IMG/VR virus record: IMGVR_UViG_3300008050_008594
Coordinates: 1-45,293 of that record
Origin: a virus
Length of the DNA: 45,293 nucleotides
Direction: 5' to 3' (one strand)
The translations under genes were made by a program, and so were the position numbers. Under the pieces are notes generated by a model, which searched no databases, had not been told where the DNA came from, and saw nothing but the letters and a program-made list of their open reading frames with translations. The stretch's first letter is position 1, and every line of letters starts with the position of its first letter. Below are positions 19,279 through 26,853 of this stretch, in pieces.

Positions 19279-19955
19279 TTGCCTTTAAACACCTTATATC
19301 TTTTTCTTAACTTATTTAGATTGTTAACAACCTGTTTTGTGTTAAGTCCTGTGATCTCTCGCAGGTATAAATAAATAGCTTTTTTATTAAAAATTTCTAT
19401 AGTGTCGGCAGAATCCAATAGAATACGGACAGCCATTAAGACTTTTTTCTCGTTTTCTTTGAGCATAAACGCATCCCACGTGCTTATCTCAGTGTTAAGA
19501 GACGACCAGAACTCCATCTCGGTCCTCTTCTGGATATACGTCGGCTCGCGTGAAACTAGGTCTTCGTCTAGTTCATTAAGAATGTCTTCCATAAAGACTT
19601 CTGTGCGATTACGCTTTTGAGTCCTTTTGACTTTATGGATAAACCAATTTTTAGTCACCACAGAGAAATACGAAAATGCCTTCGAACCTTTAGAGGGGTC
19701 ATACTTATTTAAAATGGTAGTAAGCCAAACTTTACAATCGGCTTTTAAATAATCAATATTTGGCAACGTTGTAAATCGATAGGTATAGATAATCTTATCA
19801 ACCATTTGGTCCAGAGCAGGTTGAATGTACTCTTCGTACAGTTTTGCCCTCAATTCGCGGTCCTCTGACCTGGCGTATTTTACTATTGCGTCTTCATGAA
19901 CACTTGTAAAGTAATGATTTTTAGTACTTTTTTTACGTTTCTTCTTCGGTGGCAT
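19257..19955 (-). CDS. 55: T4 gp55-like late sigma factor
   Basis: This is a 232-residue protein (T4 gp55 is 185) with a lysine-rich start MPPKKKRKKSTKNHYF. A sigma region-2-like core spans about residues 15-125: 'YEEYIQPALDQMVDKIIYTYRF', then 'ADCKVWLTTILNKYDPSKGSKAFSYFSVVTKNWFIHKVKR'. The latter matches the sigma-70 family region 2 pattern of core binding, then Y-F-S-x-V-x-x-N-W. Phage late sigma factors redirect host RNA polymerase to TATAAATA boxes. An additional C-terminal helical part (residues 150-232) is longer than in T4 and ends in a Lys-rich helix, possibly a DNA-binding extension. GAGGAAG precedes the ATG. It sits upstream of the tail genes, as suits a late activator. Confidence 0.85.
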   Translation of the reverse strand: MPPKKKRKKSTKNHYFTSVHEDAIVKYARSEDRELRAKLYEEYIQPALDQMVDKIIYTYRFTTLPNIDYLKADCKVWLTTILNKYDPSKGSKAFSYFSVVTKNWFIHKVKRTQKRNRTEVFMEDILNELDEDLVSREPTYIQKRTEMEFWSSLNTEISTWDAFMLKENEKKVLMAVRILLDSADTIEIFNKKAIYLYLREITGLNTKQVVNNLNKLRKRYKVFKGKWQSGEI

Positions 19956-20247
19956 TAAGTTCTTCCTCTAGTTCTTCGTCAAGGGTAAATTCAAAAATCT
20001 CTCGAAATTCTTCCATCTCGACATTGGTTTCTTTGATTCTATAAACCAGTTCTTGAATCATTGGCTCACCATGATAGGAATCCATACTATACATGTTCGT
20101 GGTAAATATTTGAAATGACCGCAAAGTCAGATACAAATCCGCTAAATTTTCAGATATAAAATAAAATTTTCTCAAAAGGCGGCTCAGGTACCAAATCAAT
20201 AGGAAATTTAATACTGCCGAGAATGCAACTAATATATAAAATGTCAT
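19933..20247 (-). CDS. Small membrane-anchored acidic protein
   Basis: This is a 104-residue protein with one N-terminal membrane segment (about residues 3-23, FYILVAFSAVLNFLLIWYL). A basic stretch RLLRKFYF follows, then a long soluble helical part that becomes strongly acidic (EELEEELNATEEET). The basic residues after the helix suggest the C-terminus faces the cytoplasm. The function is unknown. The gene overlaps the sigma factor by 23 bases and the zinc-ribbon gene by 4, so it is probably co-translated with them. There is no lipobox and no spanin-like pairing, so a lysis role is not supported. Confidence 0.75.
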   Translation of the reverse strand: MTFYILVAFSAVLNFLLIWYLSRLLRKFYFISENLADLYLTLRSFQIFTTNMYSMDSYHGEPMIQELVYRIKETNVEMEEFREIFEFTLDEELEEELNATEEET

Positions 20248-20501
20248 TTTCTTTTCTTACTTAGCTCTTCTTTTTGACGCGCAAGGTCCTCGCGAGATTC
20301 TTTAATTTGATCCTCGGTCAAATCTCCCGTTTTTTGAGGTGTTGATACTGTGCTTTTTGGGGCAGTCGTAAAACTTGTAAGCATTTTAATAAGCGTATTT
20401 TCTGTGAAACAATGCGGGCACTCCGTCCTGGTTTCAGTCGATAAGTGATTAATTGTAGTTAATAATTCACAGGCTGAACACTTATATTGGTATCTGGGCA
20501 C
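20244..20501 (-). CDS. FmdB-like zinc-ribbon protein
   Basis: This is an 85-residue protein. The N-terminus MPRYQYKCSACELLTTINH followed by 'ECPHCF' gives two CxxC knuckles, the layout of FmdB-type putative regulatory zinc ribbons. The rest is a Thr/Ser linker and a charged helix (about residues 60-85, with 'EDQIKESREDLARQKEELSKKRK'). Zinc binding is inferred from the four cysteines. Proteins of this kind are common in environmental phage genomes without assigned function. The start overlaps the next upstream gene's boundary directly (20501/20502) and the stop overlaps the membrane-protein start by 4 bases. Confidence 0.8.
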   Translation of the reverse strand: MPRYQYKCSACELLTTINHLSTETRTECPHCFTENTLIKMLTSFTTAPKSTVSTPQKTGDLTEDQIKESREDLARQKEELSKKRK

Positions 20502-20729
20502 TTAGTCTTCCGGGATTAAGACCGTCGTATCTTCGTTGCTTAAAGTGTCTTCCGAGGTATTTTCAACACCCTGTAGCGATACAACGGGTGGATTCGTTAC
20601 CTGTAGTTCCCCGTCTTCTGTTTGCACAAAATCCATCTCTAATAGAACCGGCACGATATCGCTCTGTTCCATTAAAGATTTTTGTAGAGCCATCATCAGG
20701 GCTCCCACTGCTTGATTGCTTAAATTCAT
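20502..20729 (-). CDS. Small unknown acidic protein
   Basis: This is a 75-residue protein with an N-terminal helix MNLSNQAVGALMMALQKSLM and then an acidic, beta/disordered tail ending in 'TTVLIPED'. No family is recognised. Its ATG overlaps the stop of the epimerase by 4 bases, so it is the first non-carbohydrate gene after the glycan island. It abuts the zinc-ribbon gene. Compact coupling on both sides supports that it is translated. Confidence 0.7.
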   Translation of the reverse strand: MNLSNQAVGALMMALQKSLMEQSDIVPVLLEMDFVQTEDGELQVTNPPVVSLQGVENTSEDTLSNEDTTVLIPED

Positions 20730-21589
20730 TTGTTATTCTCCTTAAAATCTGCAATATATTTTTCTAACTCTATTGTGGCCTTCCAGCCCAACTTATTCAT
20801 TTTGGTCAAGTCGATCGAGGTAGTATAACGCTCTCCGACGCGTTTATCTAAGTATACTACATCTTCACTAAACATTTTAGCAACTTCCACGATCATGTGG
20901 CTCTTGTCGGTTCCAATGCAGTATCCATCACCCGATGAAGGTCCCTTCAATAGTACTAGTGCTGAGACCACATCTTCAATATGAGTAAAGTTTCGAGTTT
21001 GGGTTCCCGGGAAGACAATTGATTGTGGCTCTTTAGCTAAATACTGGCGTTCAAATATCCCTACGACGGTAGCATATTTTCCGACACTGATCTGTCCGGC
21101 GCCATACACATTATAAAAGTAGCATATCACATAATCCAACCCAAACCATTCACCATAATTATTGATTAGTTCTGTGTTTTGGGATTTATGGAACGCATAC
21201 GGGGAGCAATCTTTGTTTTTCCCATCGTCTCCAAACTTGGTACTGGACGCCGAATATATTAACTTGGACTTATTTTGCTTACAGAACTCTATCACACTTC
21301 GCGTTCCCACTACATTATATTCCCACACTAGCTCATAGTCATCGAAGCTTGTCGAAACTCGGGAGTATTCACCAAAATGATAAATAATATCAGGCGAGAA
21401 CTCAATATGAGTCCCGATATTTCGGCAATCCCCCTCAATGTAGGTGGCGCCAGCAACATGGTTTTCTCTTACTCCTGTAAAATAATTATCCAGAGAATAA
21501 ACCTCAACTCCTTCAAGCTTCACCAGCTCTTGAATAAGCCTAGAGCCCACAAAGCCAGCTCCGCCGGTAACTAAAATCTTTTTAGTCAT
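20726..21589 (-). CDS. NAD-dependent nucleotide-sugar epimerase (extended SDR)
   Basis: This is a 287-residue extended SDR. The Rossmann motif GGAGFVGSRL lies at residues 9-18. The substrate-side serine motif 'IYSASSTKFGD' and the catalytic Y-x-x-x-K, in 'PYAFHKSQNTEL', are intact. 'YNVYGAGQ' and 'RNFTHIEDVVSAL' are typical of UDP-glucose/UDP-GlcNAc 4-epimerase relatives. The protein is shorter than GalE (about 338), so the sugar substrate is uncertain. It likely epimerises or dehydrates a nucleotide sugar in the cytoplasm. It is the last carbohydrate gene of the island and is separated by one base from the GT9-like gene upstream. Confidence 0.85.
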   Translation of the reverse strand: MTKKILVTGGAGFVGSRLIQELVKLEGVEVYSLDNYFTGVRENHVAGATYIEGDCRNIGTHIEFSPDIIYHFGEYSRVSTSFDDYELVWEYNVVGTRSVIEFCKQNKSKLIYSASSTKFGDDGKNKDCSPYAFHKSQNTELINNYGEWFGLDYVICYFYNVYGAGQISVGKYATVVGIFERQYLAKEPQSIVFPGTQTRNFTHIEDVVSALVLLKGPSSGDGYCIGTDKSHMIVEVAKMFSEDVVYLDKRVGERYTTSIDLTKMNKLGWKATIELEKYIADFKENNK

Positions 21590-21590
21590 T

Positions 21591-22403
21591 TCAGCTAGTG
21601 CTCCAGTCTATAAATTGTTCGTAAATGGTTGTTGCCGTGGGGTGCCAGTCGCTACTGCTATCAAATAGCACAGGAGTCTGTAGAGGGTTCCAGTTTAGCT
21701 CGTACCGGATTTTATTATTTGGGATGGACCAAACAACATGAGGGAGCGCGCATAAACTGACTAAATGCATCGGACCGGAGGAGGGACCAAATGCACACTC
21801 GGCGTTATGAAGTGTATCGAAGAGGTCTCCTAAGGGGATATCACGCAGATCGTCGGTGCCCTCGATTAAGGCAGATTCCGCTTTAGTCCCGATGCATGCA
21901 ATCCGTTTGTCCCCTAGTAATCTTTTTAACTCGCTCCAGTTTTCTAGAGACCAATTGTCTTCCTCTCTAAGTTTACGATCTCGGGCGTGAAAAATATAAT
22001 CATACTTCCGCGGGGCTTTCTTCCCATATGCAACGTATTCTGGGGCAATCATATAGTCCCCTATCATTAGGTACTGCTCATAATGAGTGTAGGGAGGGAA
22101 TCCTAGCCGTTTAGGGACAAAGAGGGTTGTCTCTTTATCCATTCGAATCTGGTTTCCCATTATCACTTTTTTTAATTCCTGTACAAAATCTAGATTGTGC
22201 ATGAAAAAGGAGTCTGTGAGTCCGCCGGCGGGCATGTGTCCGACAAATTGGTCACTGAAGTCTGAGTATAGTGCTTCAGAGCCCGGACGAGAGATTATAG
22301 TAGTGTGGTCAAAATTGCGAGATAAGGCACGCACGTACGCCTGCCATGCAAATAGCTCCCAGCCGAACTCACCTACCCACGGACCGGCGATCAGCTTTTT
22401 CAT
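21591..22403 (-). CDS. Putative GT9-like glycosyltransferase
   Basis: This is a 270-residue protein beginning 'KKLIAGPWVGEFGWELFAWQ', a Gly-rich turn followed by aromatic residues. The C-terminal part has 'ECAFGPSSGPMHLVSLCALPHVVW', which resembles the acceptor/donor loop 'GnDSGpmHlAaAlg.P' of ADP-heptose:LPS heptosyltransferases (GT9, GT-B fold). The protein is smaller than standard GT9 enzymes (about 320-350). In a cluster that also encodes heptose activation, a heptosyltransferase-like role is attractive but not proved. Its ATG overlaps the neighbouring glycosyltransferase stop by 4 bases. Confidence 0.65.
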   Translation of the reverse strand: MKKLIAGPWVGEFGWELFAWQAYVRALSRNFDHTTIISRPGSEALYSDFSDQFVGHMPAGGLTDSFFMHNLDFVQELKKVIMGNQIRMDKETTLFVPKRLGFPPYTHYEQYLMIGDYMIAPEYVAYGKKAPRKYDYIFHARDRKLREEDNWSLENWSELKRLLGDKRIACIGTKAESALIEGTDDLRDIPLGDLFDTLHNAECAFGPSSGPMHLVSLCALPHVVWSIPNNKIRYELNWNPLQTPVLFDSSSDWHPTATTIYEQFIDWSTS

Positions 22404-23107
22404 CCGTATACTCTTTCGTAATCCAATTGAGCTTGGTGCATCTTATTGCGGGCTGCGCCCTCATCGAACACTCCTCTACCCGCATAGTGAATAATGTGTG
22501 AGTCAAAGCGGTTGGGTGAGTCGTTCCAGCTTTCAGAATACATCGTCATGTGATTAAACTGATAGGAAAGTTCGTGAACCTTATACCCATACTTATTTAT
22601 GAGGTACCCAATATGAATATCATCTGTTCCCCATGCAACGAAATATTGATCATTAATTTTACGATAGATATCCCGATGGCACTTAGAAGTAACAAACACC
22701 CCCGTATTAATATATCCAGACGTCCATCCGATCTCTCCAAATTGTTGCTGCGCGGCAAGCATGCACTGGTGGCGTTGTGGGGCGCGGGTACCTATGTCTT
22801 CGTAAATCGAACCTACACTGTCATAGGGGACAACGTCAAATAGATTGGGTAGTGATGGCATCAGGATCATGTCAGTATCCAAAGCTATAATCCGATCATA
22901 GTGCTCGTGTAAATCATAGTGCTTCAGGATTCGGTACTGATACACTCCGTTGCCGATTCCTCCGGTAGCACCTTTGGCGTCGGTGGCTTCGTCAAGTACA
23001 AGAAAGTCTGCTCCGATTCGGTGCGCATATTGTTGGAATAGCGGGTGGACAAGTTTGGCCCACTCCCAGCTAGTATTATCTGCTCTAGTAGTCAGCAACA
23101 ACTTCAT
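22400..23107 (-). CDS. Putative GT-A glycosyltransferase (GT8-like)
   Basis: This 235-residue protein has a GT-A layout. The motif 'RIIALDTDMILMPSLPNLFD' (about residues 68-88) holds the D-x-D metal/nucleotide site. 'SGYINTGVFV' is the typical second-half loop of GT8-like enzymes, and 'NHMTMYSESWNDSPNRFDSHIIHYAG' near the end places His residues where GT8 enzymes hold a metal ligand. It probably transfers a sugar from a nucleotide donor in the cytoplasm. A strong AAGGAG in the end of rmlA precedes... the adjoining gene pair: the rmlA stop lies immediately beside this gene's ATG side, with no gap at 23107/23108. The acceptor is unknown. Confidence 0.7.
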   Translation of the reverse strand: MKLLLTTRADNTSWEWAKLVHPLFQQYAHRIGADFLVLDEATDAKGATGGIGNGVYQYRILKHYDLHEHYDRIIALDTDMILMPSLPNLFDVVPYDSVGSIYEDIGTRAPQRHQCMLAAQQQFGEIGWTSGYINTGVFVTSKCHRDIYRKINDQYFVAWGTDDIHIGYLINKYGYKVHELSYQFNHMTMYSESWNDSPNRFDSHIIHYAGRGVFDEGAARNKMHQAQLDYERVYG

Positions 23108-23830
23108 TTATTTCTCCTTATACATTAACCAATTAGTGGTATGATAGGAGTCCATGGTTCCTGCGTCAGACCAGACATCTTCGAGGGTTGCCCAGCTACA
23201 ACTATCCTTGTCAATAAAGGTATTATTAACGCTGGTTATCTCATACTCTCCGCGAGCGGAGCGCTCCACTTGTTCAATGGCGTCAAAAACTTTATTAGAA
23301 TAAAAGTAGATACCAACACAAGCCAAATTGCTCTCGGGCTTTTCAGGCTTTTCATTCAACTCCACTAGTTTGTCTTCTACAAAGGTCCCCACACCGTAGC
23401 GGCGAGGATCTGCGACTCGCTTAAAGAAGAGCCGGCAATCTTCGTCGCCCTGTAAGAAGGATGCCACCTCTTCTTTTAAATTATCCTTAAAAATATTGTC
23501 CCCCAGGAGGACCACGCAAGATGAATCTCCTACGAAATTACGACACAACCTCAGGGCTCCGGCAATGCCGTCAGGTTCGTCTTGAACCTTATAGGTGAGG
23601 GAACAGTTGTGATCTTTCCCAGAGCCCAGTAGAGACGTAATCCCGGTGGCGTGATCAACACCTGTGACCACCATAATATCTTTGACGCCGGCTTCGGTCA
23701 GTTTTCGCAAGGGATAATAAATCATTGGCTCCCCTGCGATGGGAAGCAAGTGTTTGTTAGTAACTTTAGTGAGAGGGTAGAGTCGTGTACCTTGTCCGCC
23801 GGCTAAAATAATTCCTTTAATACTTTTCAT
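23108..23830 (-). CDS. rmlA: Glucose-1-phosphate thymidylyltransferase (short RmlA type)
   Basis: The N-terminal nucleotidyltransferase signature 'GIILAGGQGTRLYPLT' followed by 'NKHLLPIAGEPMIYYPL' is diagnostic of RmlA-type enzymes, which make dTDP-glucose from dTTP and glucose-1-phosphate. 'CVVLLGDNIF' carries the metal-binding Asp. 'LVELNEKPEKPESNLACVGIYFY' is the conserved mid-region. From the ATG at 23830 it is 240 residues, shorter than E. coli RmlA (about 290), so it lacks the usual C-terminal oligomerisation helices. An upstream in-frame TTG at 23842 would add four residues but has no support. It overlaps rmlB by 14 bases, giving the first two steps of dTDP-deoxysugar synthesis side by side. 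Confidence 0.9.
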   Translation of the reverse strand: MKSIKGIILAGGQGTRLYPLTKVTNKHLLPIAGEPMIYYPLRKLTEAGVKDIMVVTGVDHATGITSLLGSGKDHNCSLTYKVQDEPDGIAGALRLCRNFVGDSSCVVLLGDNIFKDNLKEEVASFLQGDEDCRLFFKRVADPRRYGVGTFVEDKLVELNEKPEKPESNLACVGIYFYSNKVFDAIEQVERSARGEYEITSVNNTFIDKDSCSWATLEDVWSDAGTMDSYHTTNWLMYKEK

Positions 23831-24776
23831 TATACCAATCAATCGTTTTCTGTATACCCTCTTCGAAGGTGATTCTAGGGGACCAATTCAAGTCTTCTTT
23901 AATTTTTTTATTGTCGATAGCGTAACGATAATCATGACTTAAGCGGTCTTCAACGTGTTCTACCCATTCAGACGGGACAACGCCCATCGATGTACAGATG
24001 GTGTCGATGACCTCAACATTACGTTTTTCGCAATTAGACCCAATACAGTATGTCTCCCCTAGAACGCCATCTTCCAATACCTTCCAGATGCCCTCACAAT
24101 GATCTCCTACGTAAATCCAGTCACGGACATTCAGCCCAGCGCCATATAAAGGGATTTTCTTTTTGTTTGCCAAAGAACGAATCACAGTGGGAATAAATTT
24201 TTCATCATGCTGATGAGGCCCGTAGTTGTTTGAGCAGTTAGAGATTGTGACAGGCAGTTTATAAGTATGAAAATAAGACATCACTAGAAAATCTGACGCT
24301 GCCTTGGACGCAGAGTATGGATTTCGAGGGTCGTATGCTGTGTTCTCATCAAACTTGCCTGTTTCTCCTAGCTCTCCGTACACTTCATCAGTTGACACAT
24401 GATGGAACCTCTCAACTTTTAGTTGTCGCGCAATCTTTAAAAGATTAAACGTTCCTAAAATATTACTGTCTACAAAGGCGCTAGGATCTAAAATAGAATT
24501 ATCCACATGGCTTTCGGCTGCAAGGTGTACCACGTGAGTTATACCGTGCTCCACGAATACCCTTAGTAACGCGGCGGGGTTGCATAAGTTTACCTCTTCG
24601 AACACATATTTGTCGTCAGCATGAAAATCTTTAGTATTCTCTAGATCGCCAGCATACGTTAAAGCATCCAAATTAACTACCTTGGATACCAAATCGCGAT
24701 GAGGCTCATCGAGCACCATTTTTATGAAATTGGATCCGATGAAGCCGCAGCCACCTGTTACAAGCAAGTTCATCAT
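23817..24776 (-). CDS. rmlB: dTDP-glucose 4,6-dehydratase
   Basis: This extended SDR is 319 residues from the ATG at 24776 (usual 330-350). 'LLVTGGCGFIGSNFI' binds NAD. 'HVSTDEVYGELGE' holds the Thr-Asp-Glu triad that marks 4,6-dehydratases. 'NPYSASKAASDFLV' is the Y-x-x-x-K pair. 'NNYGPHQHDEKFIPTVI' and 'RDWIYVGDHCEGIW' are also RmlB hallmarks. It makes dTDP-4-keto-6-deoxyglucose, a branch point for rhamnose, fucosamine-type and amino sugars. No RmlC or RmlD is recognised in the window. A TTG start at 24809 was rejected: it has no ribosome site and adds a non-family extension. The ATG lies one base after the upstream stop. Confidence 0.93.
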   Translation of the reverse strand: MMNLLVTGGCGFIGSNFIKMVLDEPHRDLVSKVVNLDALTYAGDLENTKDFHADDKYVFEEVNLCNPAALLRVFVEHGITHVVHLAAESHVDNSILDPSAFVDSNILGTFNLLKIARQLKVERFHHVSTDEVYGELGETGKFDENTAYDPRNPYSASKAASDFLVMSYFHTYKLPVTISNCSNNYGPHQHDEKFIPTVIRSLANKKKIPLYGAGLNVRDWIYVGDHCEGIWKVLEDGVLGETYCIGSNCEKRNVEVIDTICTSMGVVPSEWVEHVEDRLSHDYRYAIDNKKIKEDLNWSPRITFEEGIQKTIDWYNEKY

Positions 24777-24777
24777 A

Positions 24778-26169
24778 TTAAGTTTCGGTCGTTGTCTTGG
24801 GGCGCTCAAGCTGTACTACGGTCGGTTGAGGTGCTGGCATTTTAACATTATTAACATTTGTTCCAATCGGGGTGGACGTCGACTGTTTTTCTAGTTCTCG
24901 CATGTCGCCGAAGCCTCCGCCTTGTGAGGAATCCTCTTGGCGTTCGCAAAGCAATAAATCATATTTGGTTTTAAAATAGGCTTGTTGCGCTTTCAACTCG
25001 ATATTGGTGAAGTGCTCAGTGCACCAAAAGTCGTTAGAATATTCATCAGCCTTTTCCCAATCTACATTTTGATGTAGCTCCGGCTTATAAAGGTCGGTTC
25101 CCGGATAGGGGCACAATATTGTGAACCCGACGACATCTGGATCGATCTCATCTATTAGTTCTTCAGTGAGTAATAGGTCTGCCCGGGTCTCGTTTGGCAT
25201 GCCAAAGAGGAAGAAGCCCCTTCGTTCGACGCCATGTTTCTTGGCCCAAGCAAACACATTCTTTACACTTTTAATCGTGAGACCTTTTTTGATATCTCTC
25301 AGGATTCGTGCACTGCCGGTCTCGACACCAATATTAACCTGATTGCACTGTGCCAACTTAAGCCACTTGAACATTTCTTCATTGGCAAAGGTAGCATGAA
25401 TGAGGCATTCCCACTCTGTTGTCATGCCCCTCTTAATCTTTTCTTTACAAAACTCAATAACAAAATCTGCTGTGATATCAAATGTTGCATCAACGAACTT
25501 AAAATAGTTTAGATCCAATTCTTCAATAACGTGCTCAATTTCATCACACATGTCTAGAACAGGTCGCGAGCGGATTGGATTATCACGGCGATTCCGGGTT
25601 CCGGTTATTACTCGTTCTGCACAAAACGCACAAGCTACGGGACACACCCGGTTGCACTGAAAGGAGGCTGTTCTCTTTCCGTTCATTGTTTCACACAGAT
25701 CCACTGTTCTATAGTTTTTGATAATCTGTCGATCCGGCCATGGGAGATCGAGCATCGACGGCTTTGTGCCCTGTACGATGGGGTCAGTATTACCGTTAAC
25801 AACATCTAGAAAAACTTCTTCTCCTTCTCCAATTACCACCTGATCGACAAACGGATGCGCGGCGGATTCTTGTGGGAGTGCAGACGGATGCCATCCTCCG
25901 AACACAGTTCGAGTGGACGGGCTTACTTCCTTAATAGCCCCTGCCAAACGCAACGCATGCGGCCATGCAGGAGAGGTACAGGAAAACCCGACTACATCGG
26001 CTCCTATACACGCTTCCACAATAGTTTCATCTGTGTCAAAGTTTCCCTGATAACATCGTAGATCCAATTCTCCTTCGTGGTACTTTTTCAGATACCCCGC
26101 AATAAACCCTAACCCAATAGGTTCCCAGATATTTTCATAATAGGGCTGTATTAAAATAACCTTTTTCAT
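24778..26169 (-). CDS. Radical SAM enzyme with B12-binding-type N-terminal domain
   Basis: This is a 463-residue protein. Residues 1-130 form a cobalamin-binding-type Rossmann domain: 'PIGLGFIAGYLKKY', 'VVGFSCTSPAWPHALRLA', 'TVFGGWHPSALPQE', 'VIGEGEEVF'. The classic D-x-H-x-x-G base-off motif is not evident. Residues about 165-390 are a radical SAM barrel whose 4Fe-4S cluster motif C-x3-C-x2-C is C176, C180, C183. The last 55 residues are disordered and Gln/Thr/Pro-rich. Class B members methylate unactivated carbons or rearrange carbon skeletons, often in natural-product or O-antigen clusters. It overlaps the mini-DegT gene by 4 bases, which suggests a coupled job on an unusual sugar or small molecule. 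The substrate is unknown. Confidence 0.85.
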   Translation of the reverse strand: MKKVILIQPYYENIWEPIGLGFIAGYLKKYHEGELDLRCYQGNFDTDETIVEACIGADVVGFSCTSPAWPHALRLAGAIKEVSPSTRTVFGGWHPSALPQESAAHPFVDQVVIGEGEEVFLDVVNGNTDPIVQGTKPSMLDLPWPDRQIIKNYRTVDLCETMNGKRTASFQCNRVCPVACAFCAERVITGTRNRRDNPIRSRPVLDMCDEIEHVIEELDLNYFKFVDATFDITADFVIEFCKEKIKRGMTTEWECLIHATFANEEMFKWLKLAQCNQVNIGVETGSARILRDIKKGLTIKSVKNVFAWAKKHGVERRGFFLFGMPNETRADLLLTEELIDEIDPDVVGFTILCPYPGTDLYKPELHQNVDWEKADEYSNDFWCTEHFTNIELKAQQAYFKTKYDLLLCERQEDSSQGGGFGDMRELEKQSTSTPIGTNVNNVKMPAPQPTVVQLERPKTTTET

Positions 26170-26801
26170 CGGTTTCCCTCCGTATATACTTTATATTTAG
26201 ATAGATCTTGGTATTCAATTTCCAGATCTTCATTTTCATCTTTTATGCCCAGCATCAAAACGGCGCCTCTAGCGGCTATTTCTGGAAGCATGTAGTAATT
26301 CCAGCCGAGCATGTCAAACTCTTCGACTTTATGGTCTACCGGGCGGCGGCCGAAATAGGCGGCTCGCTTCAGCCAGTCATAAGTTTCCTTGCTGTCGGTT
26401 AAAATCATACCACCCTTCCCCAACTTCAAAAACTTGTGGGGGCCGCTGAACGAAAGACACTGGAGTTGTCCTGGTATATACATGTTTCGGCTGAATGTGA
26501 GAGCGCTGTCCCAGATAGGATAGGGCTCAAGCTGATACTGACCACGGAGCCTCTTACCATCAACAATGGACGGATGAGATTTGTCAAATTTGACCTTGTT
26601 ACCCGCATGAATAATTGCACACGGAACGGACATAAATGTAACCGCGGGGATGGTAATCTCCTGATCTTCTATCCCCAAATATTTCATGCACAAAAATAAT
26701 CCATTTGTTGCATTATCAACTGCTACCGCATAGGGCGCCCCGCAATACTCAGCTATTAGTTCTTCAAAAGTAGTGATGACTTGATATGGATTGTGTTTCA
26801 T
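26166..26801 (-). CDS. Ultra-compact DegT/DnrJ/EryC1-type PLP protein
   Basis: This is a 211-residue relative of DegT aminotransferases (usual 360-400). Visible family elements are 'PYAVAVDNATNGLFLCMKYLG', 'ITIPAVTFMSVPCAI', D98 in 'IWDSALTF', PLP-lysine K123 in 'SFSGPHKFLKLGKGGMI', and 'WNYYMLPEIAARGAVLML'. About 70 residues are missing between the cofactor-stacking region and D98, and nearly all of the C-terminal domain is absent. The frame is clean and the ends overlap neighbours normally, so it looks like a compact gene rather than a decayed one. It may be a stripped aminotransferase, a dehydratase-like enzyme or a partner of the adjacent radical SAM enzyme. A candidate promoter lies just upstream. 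Confidence 0.75.
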   Translation of the reverse strand: MKHNPYQVITTFEELIAEYCGAPYAVAVDNATNGLFLCMKYLGIEDQEITIPAVTFMSVPCAIIHAGNKVKFDKSHPSIVDGKRLRGQYQLEPYPIWDSALTFSRNMYIPGQLQCLSFSGPHKFLKLGKGGMILTDSKETYDWLKRAAYFGRRPVDHKVEEFDMLGWNYYMLPEIAARGAVLMLGIKDENEDLEIEYQDLSKYKVYTEGNR

Positions 26802-26824
26802 TATTTTTCCTTTTTGCTTTATAT

Positions 26825-26853
26825 ATTATAATGGATCTCATACAATGTTTAAA
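26825..26853 (-). promoter_or_regulatory. Candidate sigma-70-type promoter for mini-DegT/radical SAM genes
   Basis: On the minus strand a -35-like TTTAAA (26848-26853) and a perfect -10 TATAAT (26825-26830) are separated by 17 bases. They straddle the stop of the hydroxyacid dehydrogenase gene and the 36-base gap before the mini-DegT ATG. AAAGGA follows at the ribosome-site distance. This is the best promoter match seen in the island and could give early, host-sigma-driven expression of the genes from 26801 downwards. Confidence 0.4.

Noticed and set aside
19366-19373. Perfect TATAAATA late-promoter box on the plus strand
   Set aside because: It lies inside the sigma factor gene and points against all transcription in the window; no plus-strand gene follows. 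Probably chance.
23831-23842. Upstream TTG start for RmlA, and similarly the TTG at 24809 for RmlB
   Set aside because: Neither has a ribosome site, and the added residues do not match the families; the internal ATGs give canonical N-termini.
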